A DNA stretch of 64,000 bases from an uncultured Rhodobacter sp. GTDB taxonomy: Bacteria; Pseudomonadota; Alphaproteobacteria; Rhodobacterales; Rhodobacteraceae. The stretch is taken from positions 186,001 to 250,000 of the forward strand of contig CAMFII010000004.1 of NCBI GenBank assembly GCA_945952585.1. Reading direction: 5' to 3'. Position 1 is the stretch's first letter. The number at the start of each line of letters is the position of its first letter. Shown here one piece after another: positions 40,871-51,446 of this stretch. A program made the position numbers and the translations under genes. The notes beneath the pieces are model-generated. The model was not told where the DNA came from. It made no database searches and saw nothing but the letters and a program-made list of their open reading frames with translations.

Positions 40871-43423
40871 GTGCAGAAACACGATCCCATCCTCGATTTC
40901 AGCGAGATCACGGCTGCGGCGCGGATCGCGACCGTCACGCATGGCTGGCGGGCGAAATGCCTGCAGCGCCTCGTGCGCCTTGACCTGCCGGTGCCGAAAT
41001 CGGTCGCCCTTTCGGCGACCGCCGTCCGGGCCATCGCGGCCGGTGTGCCGGTCGATGGCGCTGGCATCCTGCGGCTCTTCGGTCCCAACCCGCTGATTTC
41101 GGTCCGGCCGAGCCCGGAAAACCCCGATTGGGGCGGACCGGCGACGGTGCTGAACCTCGGGCTGAACGCAGAGCGCCATGCAGCGCTGGCGAAAACCCAC
41201 GGCCAGGCGGCTGCCGACGCGATTTATCTGCGCTTCATCCAGTCCTTTGCCACCCATGTCGCTCGGCTGGACCCGGACATGTTCGACAGCGCCAAGCCGT
41301 CCGAGGCCGCGATTGCGGCGGCGCTGAAGGTCTACGAATCCGAGATGGACGAGCCCTTTCCCGAGGATCCGGCCCGGCAGCTGGCCGAGGCGCTGCGCTC
41401 GATGGCGCGGGCCTGGGAGGGGACTTCGGCCCGTCTCCTGCGCATGGCCAAGGGCGCGCCCGAGGATGGCGGGCTTGGCCTTGTCGTACAGGAAATGGCG
41501 CAGGGAATCGGGCAGGGGATCTCGGGGTCCGGCGTGATCCAGTTCGTCGATCCGGTGACCGGCGTGCCGCAGGTGACGGGGCGCTATCTTGGCCAAAGCC
41601 AGGGCCGCGATGCCTTGCGGCAGGACGGCGCGATCTATCTGACCCGCGACAAGCGCGGCGCCTCGCTTGAGGACATCGCCCCCGATCTGTTCGCGGAACT
41701 CCTCCGCTACGGCACCATCTGTCGCCAGCGCCTGCGCGAGGAAATGCAGATCGAGTTCACCATCGACAATGGCCAGCTCGCCGTTCTCGATGCGGTCAAG
41801 GTCGCGCGGAGCAGTCGCGCCGGGTTGCATATCGCCGTGGCGCTGGCCGAGGACGGCATCATCACCGAAGAAGAGGCGGTGTTGCGGGTCGAACCGCGGG
41901 CGCTGTCGGAACTCCTCCACCCGCAGGTTGATCCGCGGGGCGCGCGCGACGTCTTCGTGCGTGGCATCGCGGCCTCGCCAGGGGCGGCGACCGGCCGGCT
42001 GGTCTTTTCGGCCGACGCCGCCCAGGCCAGCGCGGCGCGCGGCGAACCCTGCATCCTCGTCCGCCGCGAAACGGCGCCGGAGGACATCCGCGGCATGCAT
42101 TCCGCGGCCGCCGTCCTGACCGAACGCGGCGGGATGACCAGCCATGCCGCCGTGATCGCGCGCGGCATCGGTCTGCCCTGTGTCGTGGGCGCTTCGGACC
42201 TGCGGCTTGACGCCAAGGACAAGAAGCTTGTGGCCCCCGACGGCCGGATCTTCCGCGAGGGCGACATCGTCACCATCGACGGCACCAAGGGCGAGGCGCT
42301 GGCCGGTCAGGCAGAGATGCTGCCGCCCGCGCTCGACGACAGTTTCCGCACGCTTCTGTCCTGGGCCGACGAGTTTCGCGACATCGGTGTGCGCGCCAAT
42401 GCCGACACGCCCGCCGATGCCGAAACCGCACGCGCCTTCCAGGCGCAGGGGATCGGCCTGTGCCGGACCGAGCACATGTTCTTCGACGACGACCGGCTCG
42501 TGGTGATGCGCGAGATGATCTTCGCCGACACGGCCAAGGATCGGGCGGCGGCGCTGGCCCGGCTTCTGCCGATGCAGCGCGAGGATTTCATCCAGCTTTT
42601 CGACATCATGCAGGGCCTGCCGGTCTGCATCCGGCTGTTCGACCCGCCGCTGCACGAATTCCTGCCCCATACCCGAGAGGGCCTGCGCGATCTGGCCGAG
42701 GCGCTGGACCGGCCGCTGTCGGAAGTCACCCGGCGGGCCGATGCCCTGTCGGAGGTCAACCCGATGCTGGGGATGCGCGGCGTCCGCCTTGGCGTCGTCC
42801 TGCCCGAGATCTACGACATGCAGGCCCAGGCGATCTTCGAGGCGACAGTCGAGGTGGCCAAGCGCGGTGCCCCGGTTGTTCCCGAGATCATGATCCCGCT
42901 CGTCTCGGCCAAGCGCGAGGTCGAGATGGTGAAGGCCCGCGTCGATGCCGTCGCTGCGGCAGTCCGTACCCGGACCGGCACGGATTTCGCCTACAAGCTT
43001 GGCGTCATGGTCGAAACCCCGCGGGCGGCGCTCCGCGCGGGCGAGATTGCCCAGCATGCGGCCTTCCTGTCCTTCGGGACGAACGACCTGACGCAGATGA
43101 CCTACGGCCTGTCGCGCGACGATGCCGGACGGTTCATGAACACCTACGTCCAGCAGGGCGTTTTCCAGGAAGATCCGTTCCACAGGCTGGATGTCGAAGG
43201 CGTAGGCGAACTGCTTTTGATGGGGGCGCAAAGGGGTAGGCGGACGCGCACGGACTTGACTCTGTCCATCTGCGGCGAACACGGCGGCGACCCCGAATCA
43301 ATCGCCTTCTGCCGGCGGGCCGGGTTCGATTACGTCTCGTGCTCGCCCTTCCGGGTGCCGATGGCCCGCCTGGCTGCCGCGCATCTGGCGTTGCAGGATC
43401 GCAACAGAAGACCGCAGGCCTGA
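40871..43423 (+). CDS. Pyruvate phosphate dikinase-like protein with divergent ATP-grasp half
   Basis: An 850-aa protein. The swivelling and C-terminal halves are well conserved: LTERGGMTSHAAVIARGIG with phosphohistidine His425, GLCRTEHMFFDDDR, LSFGTNDLTQMTYGLSRDD and LSICGEHGGDPESIAFC. The N-terminal half is not: the GGKGANLAEM start is missing, SVRSGA and MPGMMDT are replaced by SVRPSPENPDWGGPATVLNLG, and the closing LQTR is replaced by LDAVK. The GTG start at 40871 follows AGGAG by seven bases. It may still make PEP from pyruvate, or may act with another phosphate donor. Confidence 0.75.
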   Translation: MQKHDPILDFSEITAAARIATVTHGWRAKCLQRLVRLDLPVPKSVALSATAVRAIAAGVPVDGAGILRLFGPNPLISVRPSPENPDWGGPATVLNLGLNAERHAALAKTHGQAAADAIYLRFIQSFATHVARLDPDMFDSAKPSEAAIAAALKVYESEMDEPFPEDPARQLAEALRSMARAWEGTSARLLRMAKGAPEDGGLGLVVQEMAQGIGQGISGSGVIQFVDPVTGVPQVTGRYLGQSQGRDALRQDGAIYLTRDKRGASLEDIAPDLFAELLRYGTICRQRLREEMQIEFTIDNGQLAVLDAVKVARSSRAGLHIAVALAEDGIITEEEAVLRVEPRALSELLHPQVDPRGARDVFVRGIAASPGAATGRLVFSADAAQASAARGEPCILVRRETAPEDIRGMHSAAAVLTERGGMTSHAAVIARGIGLPCVVGASDLRLDAKDKKLVAPDGRIFREGDIVTIDGTKGEALAGQAEMLPPALDDSFRTLLSWADEFRDIGVRANADTPADAETARAFQAQGIGLCRTEHMFFDDDRLVVMREMIFADTAKDRAAALARLLPMQREDFIQLFDIMQGLPVCIRLFDPPLHEFLPHTREGLRDLAEALDRPLSEVTRRADALSEVNPMLGMRGVRLGVVLPEIYDMQAQAIFEATVEVAKRGAPVVPEIMIPLVSAKREVEMVKARVDAVAAAVRTRTGTDFAYKLGVMVETPRAALRAGEIAQHAAFLSFGTNDLTQMTYGLSRDDAGRFMNTYVQQGVFQEDPFHRLDVEGVGELLLMGAQRGRRTRTDLTLSICGEHGGDPESIAFCRRAGFDYVSCSPFRVPMARLAAAHLALQDRNRRPQA

Positions 43424-43642
43424 GCTTTCCTTGCGTCAAACAAGCGGTTTTCCGCGCGCAAACTGTGCAATCTTAAAGCGAGTTCGGCGGAACTTGGCGC
43501 AAGTCTCTGATTCAATTGTTGTATTTCGGCAACGGTGGGTTTACGCGACTGAAGTCCTCGCGTAAGTCCGACGGCTGTTGCCTGCGGGTGGGGGATGCCC
43601 GGGTCAGGCGCTGCCAGGAAGTACAACCGGGAACAAAGCAAA

Positions 43643-44320
43643 ATGCGCGTGCGAAAGCATTGGATTGGCGGCCTTGCCGGGCTGCTCGTCCTGAACGGCG
43701 CGGCTTGGGCCGATGTGACTGACCGTCAGATCAACGACCCGACCGACGCCTTCGGTCAAAGCCCCGCCGGCCCTTATGGGCAGGGCGTCTACAACCAGAC
43801 GGGTCCGCTTCCCGTGCCGTTCGAGACGATGGCGCGGCTGGCGGAGCCGGGAATTCCGGCGCTGGCCAAGCCGGCCGATCCGGAATATTCGGCGGTCTGG
43901 CTTGCCGGTCTGCCCGCCGCTACCGGCGACAAGGAATGGGAATGCCTTGCCAAGGCCATCTATTTCGAGGCGCGCGGCGAGTCGATCAACGGACAGTTCG
44001 CGATCGCGGAAGTGATCCTGAACCGAGTGGATTCTCCCTTGTATCCCAAGTCGATATGCCGCGTTGTTAAACAAGGCGGGCAGGGCGGATGCCAGTTCTC
44101 GTTCGTTTGCGATGGCCAGTCAGACGCGATCCGCGAAAAGGCCGCCTACGAGACGGCAGGCAAGATCGCCCGTCTGATGCTTGACGGGATGCCGCGCGCC
44201 CTGACCCATGGCGCAACGCATTTCCATGCCGGAAGCGTTCGGCCCGGCTGGGCGCGCCGCTATGCCGAAACGGCCGAGATCGGGGCCCACAGGTTCTATC
44301 GCGCCTCGGTCCGGCAATAA
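43643..44320 (+). CDS. Exported cell wall hydrolase (SleB-like)
   Basis: A 225-aa protein with an N-terminal signal sequence (about residues 1-23, MRVRKHWIGGLAGLLVLNGA then AWA). The C-terminal catalytic domain of the hydrolase-2/SleB family is at about 97-220: EWECLAKAIYFEARGES (catalytic Glu109), AIAEVILNRVDSPLYP, QFSFVCDGQ and ALTHGATHFHAGSVRPGWA. It should cut peptidoglycan glycan strands. The ATG at 43643 is chosen, though its Shine-Dalgarno is poor; the frame is open upstream. A hairpin terminator follows. Confidence 0.87.
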   Translation: MRVRKHWIGGLAGLLVLNGAAWADVTDRQINDPTDAFGQSPAGPYGQGVYNQTGPLPVPFETMARLAEPGIPALAKPADPEYSAVWLAGLPAATGDKEWECLAKAIYFEARGESINGQFAIAEVILNRVDSPLYPKSICRVVKQGGQGGCQFSFVCDGQSDAIREKAAYETAGKIARLMLDGMPRALTHGATHFHAGSVRPGWARRYAETAEIGAHRFYRASVRQ

Positions 44321-44325
44321 GGGAG

Positions 44326-44349
44326 AGGCGACGCGGAATGTCGCCTTTC
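44326..44349 (+). terminator. Terminator after the cell wall hydrolase gene
   Basis: AGGCGAC (44326-44332) and GTCGCCT (44340-44346) form a 7-bp stem around a 7-base loop, followed by TTCTTGCTTT. It begins six bases after the stop codon. Confidence 0.7.
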
Positions 44350-44436
44350 TTGCTTTCCCTGCCGCCCTTGGGGTAAGGCCTGCGCGCCGCCAGTCTATGT
44401 TCTGGCGCAAGGGAACTTCCGGGCGGGGACCGGGTC

Positions 44437-45345
44437 ATGATCAGCGATATCCGTCTTGCCTTTGCGCATCCCGAGGAACGTGCCGAAGCCTCGGCCGGGG
44501 CCGATCCTCGGGACCGTATCTCCTTGCGCGACCATGTCGTCGAGGTCGAGATCGGCGCCTTCCAGCAGGAACGCGGCACCCGCCAGCGCATCCGTTTCAA
44601 TGTGGTGGTCGAGGTGCGCCCGCATCCTGCGCCCATCGACGATGATGTCGACCGGATCCTGTCCTATGACCGGATCACCGAGGCGATCGCGGCCGAACTG
44701 GCCTCGGAGCGGCTCAACCTTTTGGAAACGCTGGCGGAGCGGGTTGCCGAGCGTATCCTGGCCGAACCGCAGGCGATGCGCGTCTTCGTGCGGATCGAGA
44801 AACTGGACCGCGGCCCCGGCGCCCTTGGAGTCGAGATCGTGCGCTCGCGGGCCGAATTGCCGACCCGGTCAGTGGATGCCGAGGGGGCCGAGACGGCCCT
44901 GCATCCGATCGTGGTCTTTCTGGACAATGACGTCATCGCCGCGCCGGATTTAGCCACTCGGCTGGACGCCCTGCAGGAAACCGGCAAGCCGGTCATCCTG
45001 ACCGTCGGTCTGCCGGACCTGCCGAGGCCCGAAACCGGGCACCGGCCGACGCAGCGGCGCATCGACCTGTTGGCCATCGAGCAGAACGCCTGGGTTCTGG
45101 CCTCGCGCGATCCGCGCTGCGTGGTCGTGGCAACCCGGACCGAGATCGACTGGGCGATGAAGCACGGCCGGATGATCGTCTGGGCGCCGTCGAAACTGGT
45201 GCTCGATGCCGTGGACGGCCCACAGTCGCGCGAGCCGGTGGTGCTTGCCCTGTGGCTGGCCGAGACGCTGGCGGCCGAACGGCTGGTGCTTCACGGGACG
45301 GCAACAGTTCCGGCAGGAAGCCGCGTGCCGGTCGAGCGGGCCTGA
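44437..45345 (+). CDS. folB: Dihydroneopterin aldolase with C-terminal extension
   Basis: A 302-aa protein. Residues of about 28-140 form the FolB tunnelling fold (RISLRDHVVEVEIGAFQQER, DRILSYDRITEAIAAELAS, NLLETLAERVAERILAEP, MRVFVRIEKLD), which makes 6-hydroxymethyl-dihydropterin. About 160 further residues (PIVVFLDNDVIAAPDLATRL onward) are not part of ordinary 120-aa FolB proteins. They include QSREPVVLALWLAETLAAERLVLHGT and look like a separate alpha/beta domain. It is first in a tight run with folP and glmM. Confidence 0.86.
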   Translation: MISDIRLAFAHPEERAEASAGADPRDRISLRDHVVEVEIGAFQQERGTRQRIRFNVVVEVRPHPAPIDDDVDRILSYDRITEAIAAELASERLNLLETLAERVAERILAEPQAMRVFVRIEKLDRGPGALGVEIVRSRAELPTRSVDAEGAETALHPIVVFLDNDVIAAPDLATRLDALQETGKPVILTVGLPDLPRPETGHRPTQRRIDLLAIEQNAWVLASRDPRCVVVATRTEIDWAMKHGRMIVWAPSKLVLDAVDGPQSREPVVLALWLAETLAAERLVLHGTATVPAGSRVPVERA

Positions 45346-45390
45346 GCCAAGGCGCTTGCCAAGGGCGGCGCCGCAAGGCACAGGATTGCC

Positions 45391-46404
45391 ATGGTCTATT
45401 ATCGTCCCATCCCGATGACCGATCCCGCCCGTCCGGAAGGCGGGTTCTACCTTGCCGGCGGCTGGTGCTGGTTCGACCGGATCGAGGTGCTGGAGCGGAA
45501 CCGCCCGTCCCAGATGATCCCGGCCAGCGAGGCCCCGCGCGAGGTGCGGGCGCGCCTGTCGGACCCGCGGCCCGATTTTGCCGGGCTGAAGATGGATCGC
45601 CCGCGCCTGATGGGCATTCTCAACGTGACGCCCGACAGCTTCTCGGATGGCGGGCTGTTTCTTGCCCCCGAAGCCGCGCAGATGCAGGCGCGGACCATGG
45701 CCGGGGCCGGGGCGGACATCATCGACATCGGCGGCGAAAGCACCCGTCCCGGCGCGGTTGAGGTGCCCGAAGAGGACGAGATCCTGCGGACTGCCCCGGT
45801 GATCGAGGCGCTGATCTCCGGTGGCTTGCGCGCCCCGATCTCGATCGACACCCGCAAGGGCGCAGTCGCTGCGGCGGCGCTCGCGGCGGGGGCGGCGATC
45901 GTCAACGATGTCTCGGCCTTTACCTTCGACCCGGCATTGGCGGGCGTGGTGGCGAAATCGGGCGCGCCGGTGATCCTGATGCATGCCAAGGGCACGCCCC
46001 AGACCATGCAGGACGATCCGACCTATGACGACGTGCTGCTGGATGTCTATGATTTCCTTTCCGAAAAGGTGATGGAGGCCGAGGCCGCCGGCATCCCGCG
46101 GGCAAGGATCATGGTCGATCCCGGCATCGGCTTTGGCAAGACCGCCGAGCACAACCTGACGCTCTTGCGCAACCTGTCGCTGTTCCACGGGCTTGGCTGC
46201 GCGGTGCTGCTTGGCGCGTCGCGGAAGCGCTTCATCGGCTCGATCGGTGGCGAGGCGCAGGCGGACCGGCGGGTGCCGGGCTCGCTCGCCGTCGCCTTGG
46301 CGGGGCTGGCGCAGGGCATCCAGGTCCTGCGCGTGCATGACGTGGGCGAGACGCGCCAGGCGCTCGCGCTCTGGCAGGCAATCTATTCGGGAGGCATGGC
46401 ATGA
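45391..46404 (+). CDS. folP: Dihydropteroate synthase
   Basis: A 337-aa TIM-barrel enzyme joining 6-hydroxymethyl-dihydropterin pyrophosphate and p-aminobenzoate; the sulfonamide target. [56 protein letters not shown] and [11 protein letters not shown] are all present. An N-terminal extension of about 65 residues ([20 protein letters not shown]) precedes the barrel. It overlaps glmM by four bases (ATGA), so the two are co-translated. The folP-glmM pairing is common in bacteria. Confidence 0.95.
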   Translation: MVYYRPIPMTDPARPEGGFYLAGGWCWFDRIEVLERNRPSQMIPASEAPREVRARLSDPRPDFAGLKMDRPRLMGILNVTPDSFSDGGLFLAPEAAQMQARTMAGAGADIIDIGGESTRPGAVEVPEEDEILRTAPVIEALISGGLRAPISIDTRKGAVAAAALAAGAAIVNDVSAFTFDPALAGVVAKSGAPVILMHAKGTPQTMQDDPTYDDVLLDVYDFLSEKVMEAEAAGIPRARIMVDPGIGFGKTAEHNLTLLRNLSLFHGLGCAVLLGASRKRFIGSIGGEAQADRRVPGSLAVALAGLAQGIQVLRVHDVGETRQALALWQAIYSGGMA

Positions 46405-47744
46405 GCCGCAGGCTCTTCGGCACCGACGGGGTTCGGGGCACGGCGAACATCCACCCCATGACCGCCGAGATGGCGCTAAAGCTCGGCGCCGCCGCCGGCC
46501 GCTACTTCCGCCGCGATGGGCAGGCGACGCATCGGGTGGTGATCGGCAAGGACACGCGCCTGTCGGGTTACATGCTGGAAAACGCCCTGACTGCCGGGCT
46601 GACCTCGACCGGAATGAGTGTGCTTCTCCTCGGTCCCGTGCCGACCCCTGCCGTGGGCTTCCTGACCCGCTCGATGCGTGCGGATCTGGGCGTGATGATC
46701 TCGGCCAGCCACAACCCGCATGAGGACAACGGCATCAAGTTCTTCGGCCCTGATGGCTTCAAGCTGTCCGACGAGGCCGAAATGGAGATCGAGGCGATGG
46801 TCGCCTCGGAGATCGAGCTGGTTCCGGCGGGTGAGATCGGGCGCGCCAAGCGCATCGAGGATGCGCGCGGTCGCTATCAGGAATATGCCAAGACCACCTT
46901 CCCGGCGGGGCTGCGGCTGGACGGGCTCAAGGTCGTGATCGACTGCGCCAATGGCGCGGCTTACCGCACCGCACCCGAGGTGCTTTGGGAGTTGGGGGCC
47001 GAGGTGATCCCGGTCGGCGTCACCCCGAACGGCACCAACATCAACCTCAAATGCGGCTCCACCCATCCCGATACGGCGGCCGAGGCGGTCGTCGCCCATG
47101 GCGCCGACGTCGGCATCTGCCTGGACGGCGATGCCGACCGGGTGATCCTGATCGACGAAGCCGGGCAGGTGGCCGACGGCGACCAGATCATGGCGCTGTT
47201 CGCGGCCCGGTGGGCCGAGGAAGGCCGCTTGAACCACGGGGCGCTGGTCGCAAGCGTGATGTCGAACCTCGGGCTGGAGCGGTTCCTGGCGAGTCGCGGC
47301 CTGCGGCTGGAGCGCGCGCCTGTCGGTGACCGCTACGTCGTCGAGGAGATGCGCAAGGGCGGCTACAACCTTGGCGGCGAGCAATCGGGCCATATCGTGA
47401 TGACCGACTACGCCACGACCGGCGACGGCCTGATTGCCGCGCTTCAGTTCCTGGCCGAGATGGCGCGGACCGGGCGCAGGGCGAGCGAGCTGGTCCGCAA
47501 CTTCGAGACGGTGCCTCAGCTTCTGAAGAACGTCCGCTACGGGGCCGGGGCCGAGCCGCTGAAGGCGCCGTCGGTACAAGCCGTGATCGCCGGCGCCGAG
47601 GCACGTCTGAATGGCCGCGGACGGCTCCTGATCCGCAAGTCGGGCACCGAGCCGCTGATCCGGGTGATGGCCGAGTGTGAGGATGAAACCACGCTTCTTG
47701 CCGTCGTTGACGAGATCGTCGAGGCGGTGAAGGCGGCGGTCTGA
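46401..47744 (+). CDS. glmM: Phosphoglucosamine mutase
   Basis: A 447-aa enzyme converting glucosamine-6-phosphate to glucosamine-1-phosphate for UDP-GlcNAc, peptidoglycan and [13 protein letters not shown] opens the protein, the phosphoserine Ser103 is in [16 protein letters not shown], the metal-binding loop is [12 protein letters not shown], and GEQSGHIV and [12 protein letters not shown] are also present. The start overlaps the folP stop. It converges on the OpgC-like gene, with 14 bases between the stops. Confidence 0.97.
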   Translation: MSRRLFGTDGVRGTANIHPMTAEMALKLGAAAGRYFRRDGQATHRVVIGKDTRLSGYMLENALTAGLTSTGMSVLLLGPVPTPAVGFLTRSMRADLGVMISASHNPHEDNGIKFFGPDGFKLSDEAEMEIEAMVASEIELVPAGEIGRAKRIEDARGRYQEYAKTTFPAGLRLDGLKVVIDCANGAAYRTAPEVLWELGAEVIPVGVTPNGTNINLKCGSTHPDTAAEAVVAHGADVGICLDGDADRVILIDEAGQVADGDQIMALFAARWAEEGRLNHGALVASVMSNLGLERFLASRGLRLERAPVGDRYVVEEMRKGGYNLGGEQSGHIVMTDYATTGDGLIAALQFLAEMARTGRRASELVRNFETVPQLLKNVRYGAGAEPLKAPSVQAVIAGAEARLNGRGRLLIRKSGTEPLIRVMAECEDETTLLAVVDEIVEAVKAAV

Positions 47745-47758
47745 ACCGGCGCCTCGGT

Positions 47759-48934
47759 TCAGGCGGCCACCGCCTTGCCTCCCGCGGCCTGCATCCTGGC
47801 GTGCCCCCAAGCTGCGGCGAACAGCGGCAATGGCGATGCGAGGATTGCGATGTTCGCGGCCAGACGCCCCGGATCGGCATTGAGGAAAAAGAGCTCCAGA
47901 GCATAGACGCACAGGATATGCGCCGAGAAGACGTGCAGCGAATGCTGACCGAGGAAGACCAGCGGCTTCCAGGTGAAGATCGCCATCATGACCCGCGCTC
48001 CGAGTGCTATGCCCGGCAGCGAGGATTGCGGACCCGCGACCAGCAGCCAGACGATCGCGAACAGGTCAAGGAAGAAGGCGAGGGCATAGATTGTGCTGAG
48101 ATTGCCTCGGTCCGTAAGGGCAAGCACGTGGTCTGAGTAGCTATGCGAGATCCAGAAGTCGAAGACGACACGATCATAGAGCCCGAGAAGAAGGATAGCG
48201 CAGGCTGCAACCGCAAAGGCCCGCGCCACACCGGGCCGGTGCATCCAGCCAAGATCAAGTTCACCCGCTGCCTTCAGATAGCCGGCGCAGAGGCCGGTGA
48301 AGAAGATCAACTGCCAACCCGCGACATTGAAGAATATGCCGAGGTGGAGCCGGTAGCCGTAGTCGTTGAGCGTGGATTCCACGTTGTCGACCGCGGTGTC
48401 GCTGAGGCCTGTCTGTGCGAAGAGCCACAGGCAGAGGCTGCCCGTCGCGACGGCTGGCAGGTAGCCGAGCCTCAGCCAGCTTAACACGAAGGGGGTGAAA
48501 AGCAGGAACAGGATATACATGGGAAGGATGCCCATATGCGCCGAACCTGTAACCAGCCCGAGTGAGGCAAGCGAGAAGGCGACCGGGGCCTTTGCGTAGG
48601 GGGCGAGATAGCCAAGTTTCAGGCCAAGGTTGGCTGCAACCATTGCGGCGAGCGCGAGGATGAGGATCAAGCTGGCCTGATGCAGGTAGATGGTCTTCAT
48701 CCGCCGCAAGATGGCCTTTTCCATCGCAGGTTGGTCCTTGCGGATCAGGATGCCGCCATAGACCAGGCCGACAACGAGGCCTGACAGAAAGACGAAGCCC
48801 TGTGCATCCTCCACCCAGCCGAAATAGTGGTGGTTCAGTTTTCCGATGGTGGTCTTCAGGAATTCGTTGGCATGGACGACCATCATAAAGATTAGAAAGA
48901 AGCCACGAAATCCGTCGATGATTGAAATCCGCAT
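47759..48934 (-). CDS. OpgC-like membrane acyltransferase
   Basis: A 391-aa protein with about ten transmembrane segments. MRISIIDGFRGFFLIFMMVVHANEF and the next HHYFGWVEDAQGFVFLSGLVVGLVYG match the OpgC_C domain. In Rhodobacter OpgC succinylates osmoregulated periplasmic glucans; the conserved early D-x-x-R-G and H are where catalysis is expected. ATG at 48934 is preferred because TAAGGGG lies seven bases upstream; an ATG at 48940 is also in frame. No glucan-synthesis genes are adjacent. Codon use is less GC-biased than in glmM, hinting at transfer. Confidence 0.8.
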   Translation of the reverse strand: MRISIIDGFRGFFLIFMMVVHANEFLKTTIGKLNHHYFGWVEDAQGFVFLSGLVVGLVYGGILIRKDQPAMEKAILRRMKTIYLHQASLILILALAAMVAANLGLKLGYLAPYAKAPVAFSLASLGLVTGSAHMGILPMYILFLLFTPFVLSWLRLGYLPAVATGSLCLWLFAQTGLSDTAVDNVESTLNDYGYRLHLGIFFNVAGWQLIFFTGLCAGYLKAAGELDLGWMHRPGVARAFAVAACAILLLGLYDRVVFDFWISHSYSDHVLALTDRGNLSTIYALAFFLDLFAIVWLLVAGPQSSLPGIALGARVMMAIFTWKPLVFLGQHSLHVFSAHILCVYALELFFLNADPGRLAANIAILASPLPLFAAAWGHARMQAAGGKAVAA

Positions 48935-49123
48935 CACCATTCCCCTTACAACCCAACATCTCGAAAATGCTATCACGCACTCGTGACGCGGGAATGAAAC
49001 GACAGTGGAATGACTTGCAGTTGCTCGGGCATCGGGCGCTATTTGCCTTGCCCTGCAATTGGGCGCCCGGAAAGTAAGCAGGGCCAGAGCGATTGCCTGG
49101 GTCCCTCAGCGAAGATATGGCGG

Positions 49124-49182
49124 GATCAGTTCCGCGAGCGGTCGATCATCTTGCCCTTTGGAGATCCAGGGCATCGTGGCGC
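49124..49182 (-). repeat. Diverged copy of the ilvC 3' end
   Basis: 49124-49182 aligns with 49835-49892, the last codons and stop of ilvC, in the same orientation: 52 of 59 positions are identical, with six substitutions and one inserted T. On the minus strand it still reads SPKGKMIDRSRN plus a stop, compared with [12 protein letters not shown] at the true end. The insertion breaks the frame with the preceding MPWI. The two copies flank the GFA gene as direct repeats 652 bases apart. Between 48935 and 49124 I see nothing else. Confidence 0.8.
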
Positions 49183-49223
49183 AACGAGTATTCCGTTCCG
49201 AGATGCAGCGGCGCAGGATGCGC

Positions 49224-49724
49224 TCAACGAGTAGGCCATTCCGCGGTATCGTGGTCGGGATGCTGGCGGTTTGAGAGGCGGATTTTCTCGAACCGCTCGG
49301 GCGTGTCGCCGGCCCCGTTGTCGCCGTCCCCCGTGACCGTCTGGGGCAGGAACGGCAGCTCGGCGAACCAGGGTTCGCGCGCTTCGATCCCGTACTGGGC
49401 CCGCGGCCTGACCTCTGAATGGCGGTCGAGCGACCCGATCGAGACGGCGATGCGCGGGCTCGACAGGAACTTGTAGAACAGCGGCGTGCCGCAATCCCGG
49501 CAGAAGCCGCGCGCGGCATCGTCCGAACTGTGAAACCAGCCAGGTTCACCGCGGGTGATCCGGAACTGGTCGGGATGGACATCGGCGAAGGCGCCGAAGA
49601 AGCTGCCGAACTGCTTCTGGCACATCCGGCAATGGCAGATGCAGGCGTTTTCGGGCGCGTCCAGCAGCGCATAGCGCACCGCGCCGCATTGGCATCCGCC
49701 GGTCCAGTTGTTGCTGTCGGTCAT
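49224..49724 (-). CDS. GFA family (glutathione-dependent formaldehyde-activating-like) zinc protein
   Basis: A 166-aa protein of the GFA/CENP-V family. Zinc-binding cysteines are in GGCQCGAVRY (Cys11, Cys13), ACICHCRMCQK (Cys30, Cys32, Cys35) and GFCRDCGTPLFYK. Members include formaldehyde-glutathione-binding enzymes, but most have no known reaction. It is downstream of ilvC on the same strand but separated by a terminator, and lies between two copies of the ilvC 3' end, suggesting it was acquired or moved. Confidence 0.85.
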   Translation of the reverse strand: MTDSNNWTGGCQCGAVRYALLDAPENACICHCRMCQKQFGSFFGAFADVHPDQFRITRGEPGWFHSSDDAARGFCRDCGTPLFYKFLSSPRIAVSIGSLDRHSEVRPRAQYGIEAREPWFAELPFLPQTVTGDGDNGAGDTPERFEKIRLSNRQHPDHDTAEWPTR

Positions 49725-49789
49725 GGCATGTCACCCAGCTTTGCTGCGACTTGCCGGCAAAAGCTACCACCAGACGGCTACAACGCAAA

Positions 49790-49814
49790 GGGCCGGAGGT
49801 TTCCCCTCCGGCCC
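49790..49814 (-). terminator. Terminator of ilvC
   Basis: On the minus strand, GGGCCGGAGG (49814-49805) pairs with CCTCCGGCCC (49799-49790), a perfect 10-bp stem with a GGAAA loop, 22 bases after the ilvC stop. It is followed by TTTGCG. Confidence 0.75.
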
Positions 49815-49836
49815 CGATACGCTGGTGCGGGCGCGA

Positions 49837-50937
<1,101 letters not shown>

Positions 50938-50949
50938 TCAGGGGATCGT

Positions 50950-50965
50950 GCGAAAGATCATTCGC
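50950..50965. promoter_or_regulatory. Short inverted repeat in the ilvC-lrp intergenic region
   Basis: GCGAA-AGATCA-TTCGC (arms 50950-50954 and 50961-50965). It lies 26 bases before the first Lrp start and 91 bases upstream of ilvC. It could be an Lrp-type operator serving both directions, but the arms are short. Confidence 0.3.
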
Positions 50966-50990
50966 TGAAAGGCATAGTTATGGATGATCC

Positions 50991-51446
50991 ATGCTTGACG
51001 ATACCGACCGGCGCTTGTTGCGTAACCTCTTGGCAGAGCCTTCGCTCGGCACTGGGGAATTGGCGGAACGGGCGGGATTGACCACCGCGACCTGCTGGCG
51101 CCGGCTGGAAAAGCTCGAAGCGGCTGGTGTCATCCGCGGCCGCGAGGCTGTGATCGACTGGCGGAAACTTGGCTACGCGGTCGAGGTCAGCCTGCGTTTC
51201 ACGCTCGACAAGACTGATCCGCGCGCCTTCGATGATTTCATCGCCGCGGCGCGCGAGGTGCCCGAGGTGGTGGCGATCGAAACCTTCCTTGGTCGCGTCG
51301 ATGTGCGGCTGAACGTGATCGCGCGCGACATGGGGCACTATCAGGAGCTCTATCGCAGCCGCATCCTGACCCTGCCGCATATCGCAGAGCTTGATGCGCT
51401 GATGCTGATCTCGACCCTCAAGGATGACGGGGGGCTGCCGGTATGA
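50991..51446 (+). CDS. Lrp/AsnC family regulator 1
   Basis: A 151-aa regulator: an N-terminal HTH (about residues 3-60; DDTDRRLLRNLLAEPSLGTG, LAERAGLTTATCWRRLEKLEAAGVI) and a C-terminal RAM ligand domain (about 68-145; VVAIETFLGRVDVRLNVIARD). Such proteins sense amino acids as octamers. It is divergent from ilvC, 131 bases away, and overlaps a second Lrp gene by four bases (ATGA). The pair probably works as a hetero-oligomer or controls ilvC. Confidence 0.9.
   Translation: MLDDTDRRLLRNLLAEPSLGTGELAERAGLTTATCWRRLEKLEAAGVIRGREAVIDWRKLGYAVEVSLRFTLDKTDPRAFDDFIAAAREVPEVVAIETFLGRVDVRLNVIARDMGHYQELYRSRILTLPHIAELDALMLISTLKDDGGLPV

Noticed and set aside
40628-43282. 884-aa open frame on the minus strand opposite the PPDK-like gene
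   Set aside because: Rich in Arg, His, Gly and Gln with no motif; it is the GC-driven antisense of a well-conserved plus-strand gene.
43424-43642. 219-base gap before the cell wall hydrolase as a small gene or RNA
   Set aside because: It is less GC-rich than the genes, but short frames in it lack plausible starts and no extended stem was found. It probably holds only the promoter.
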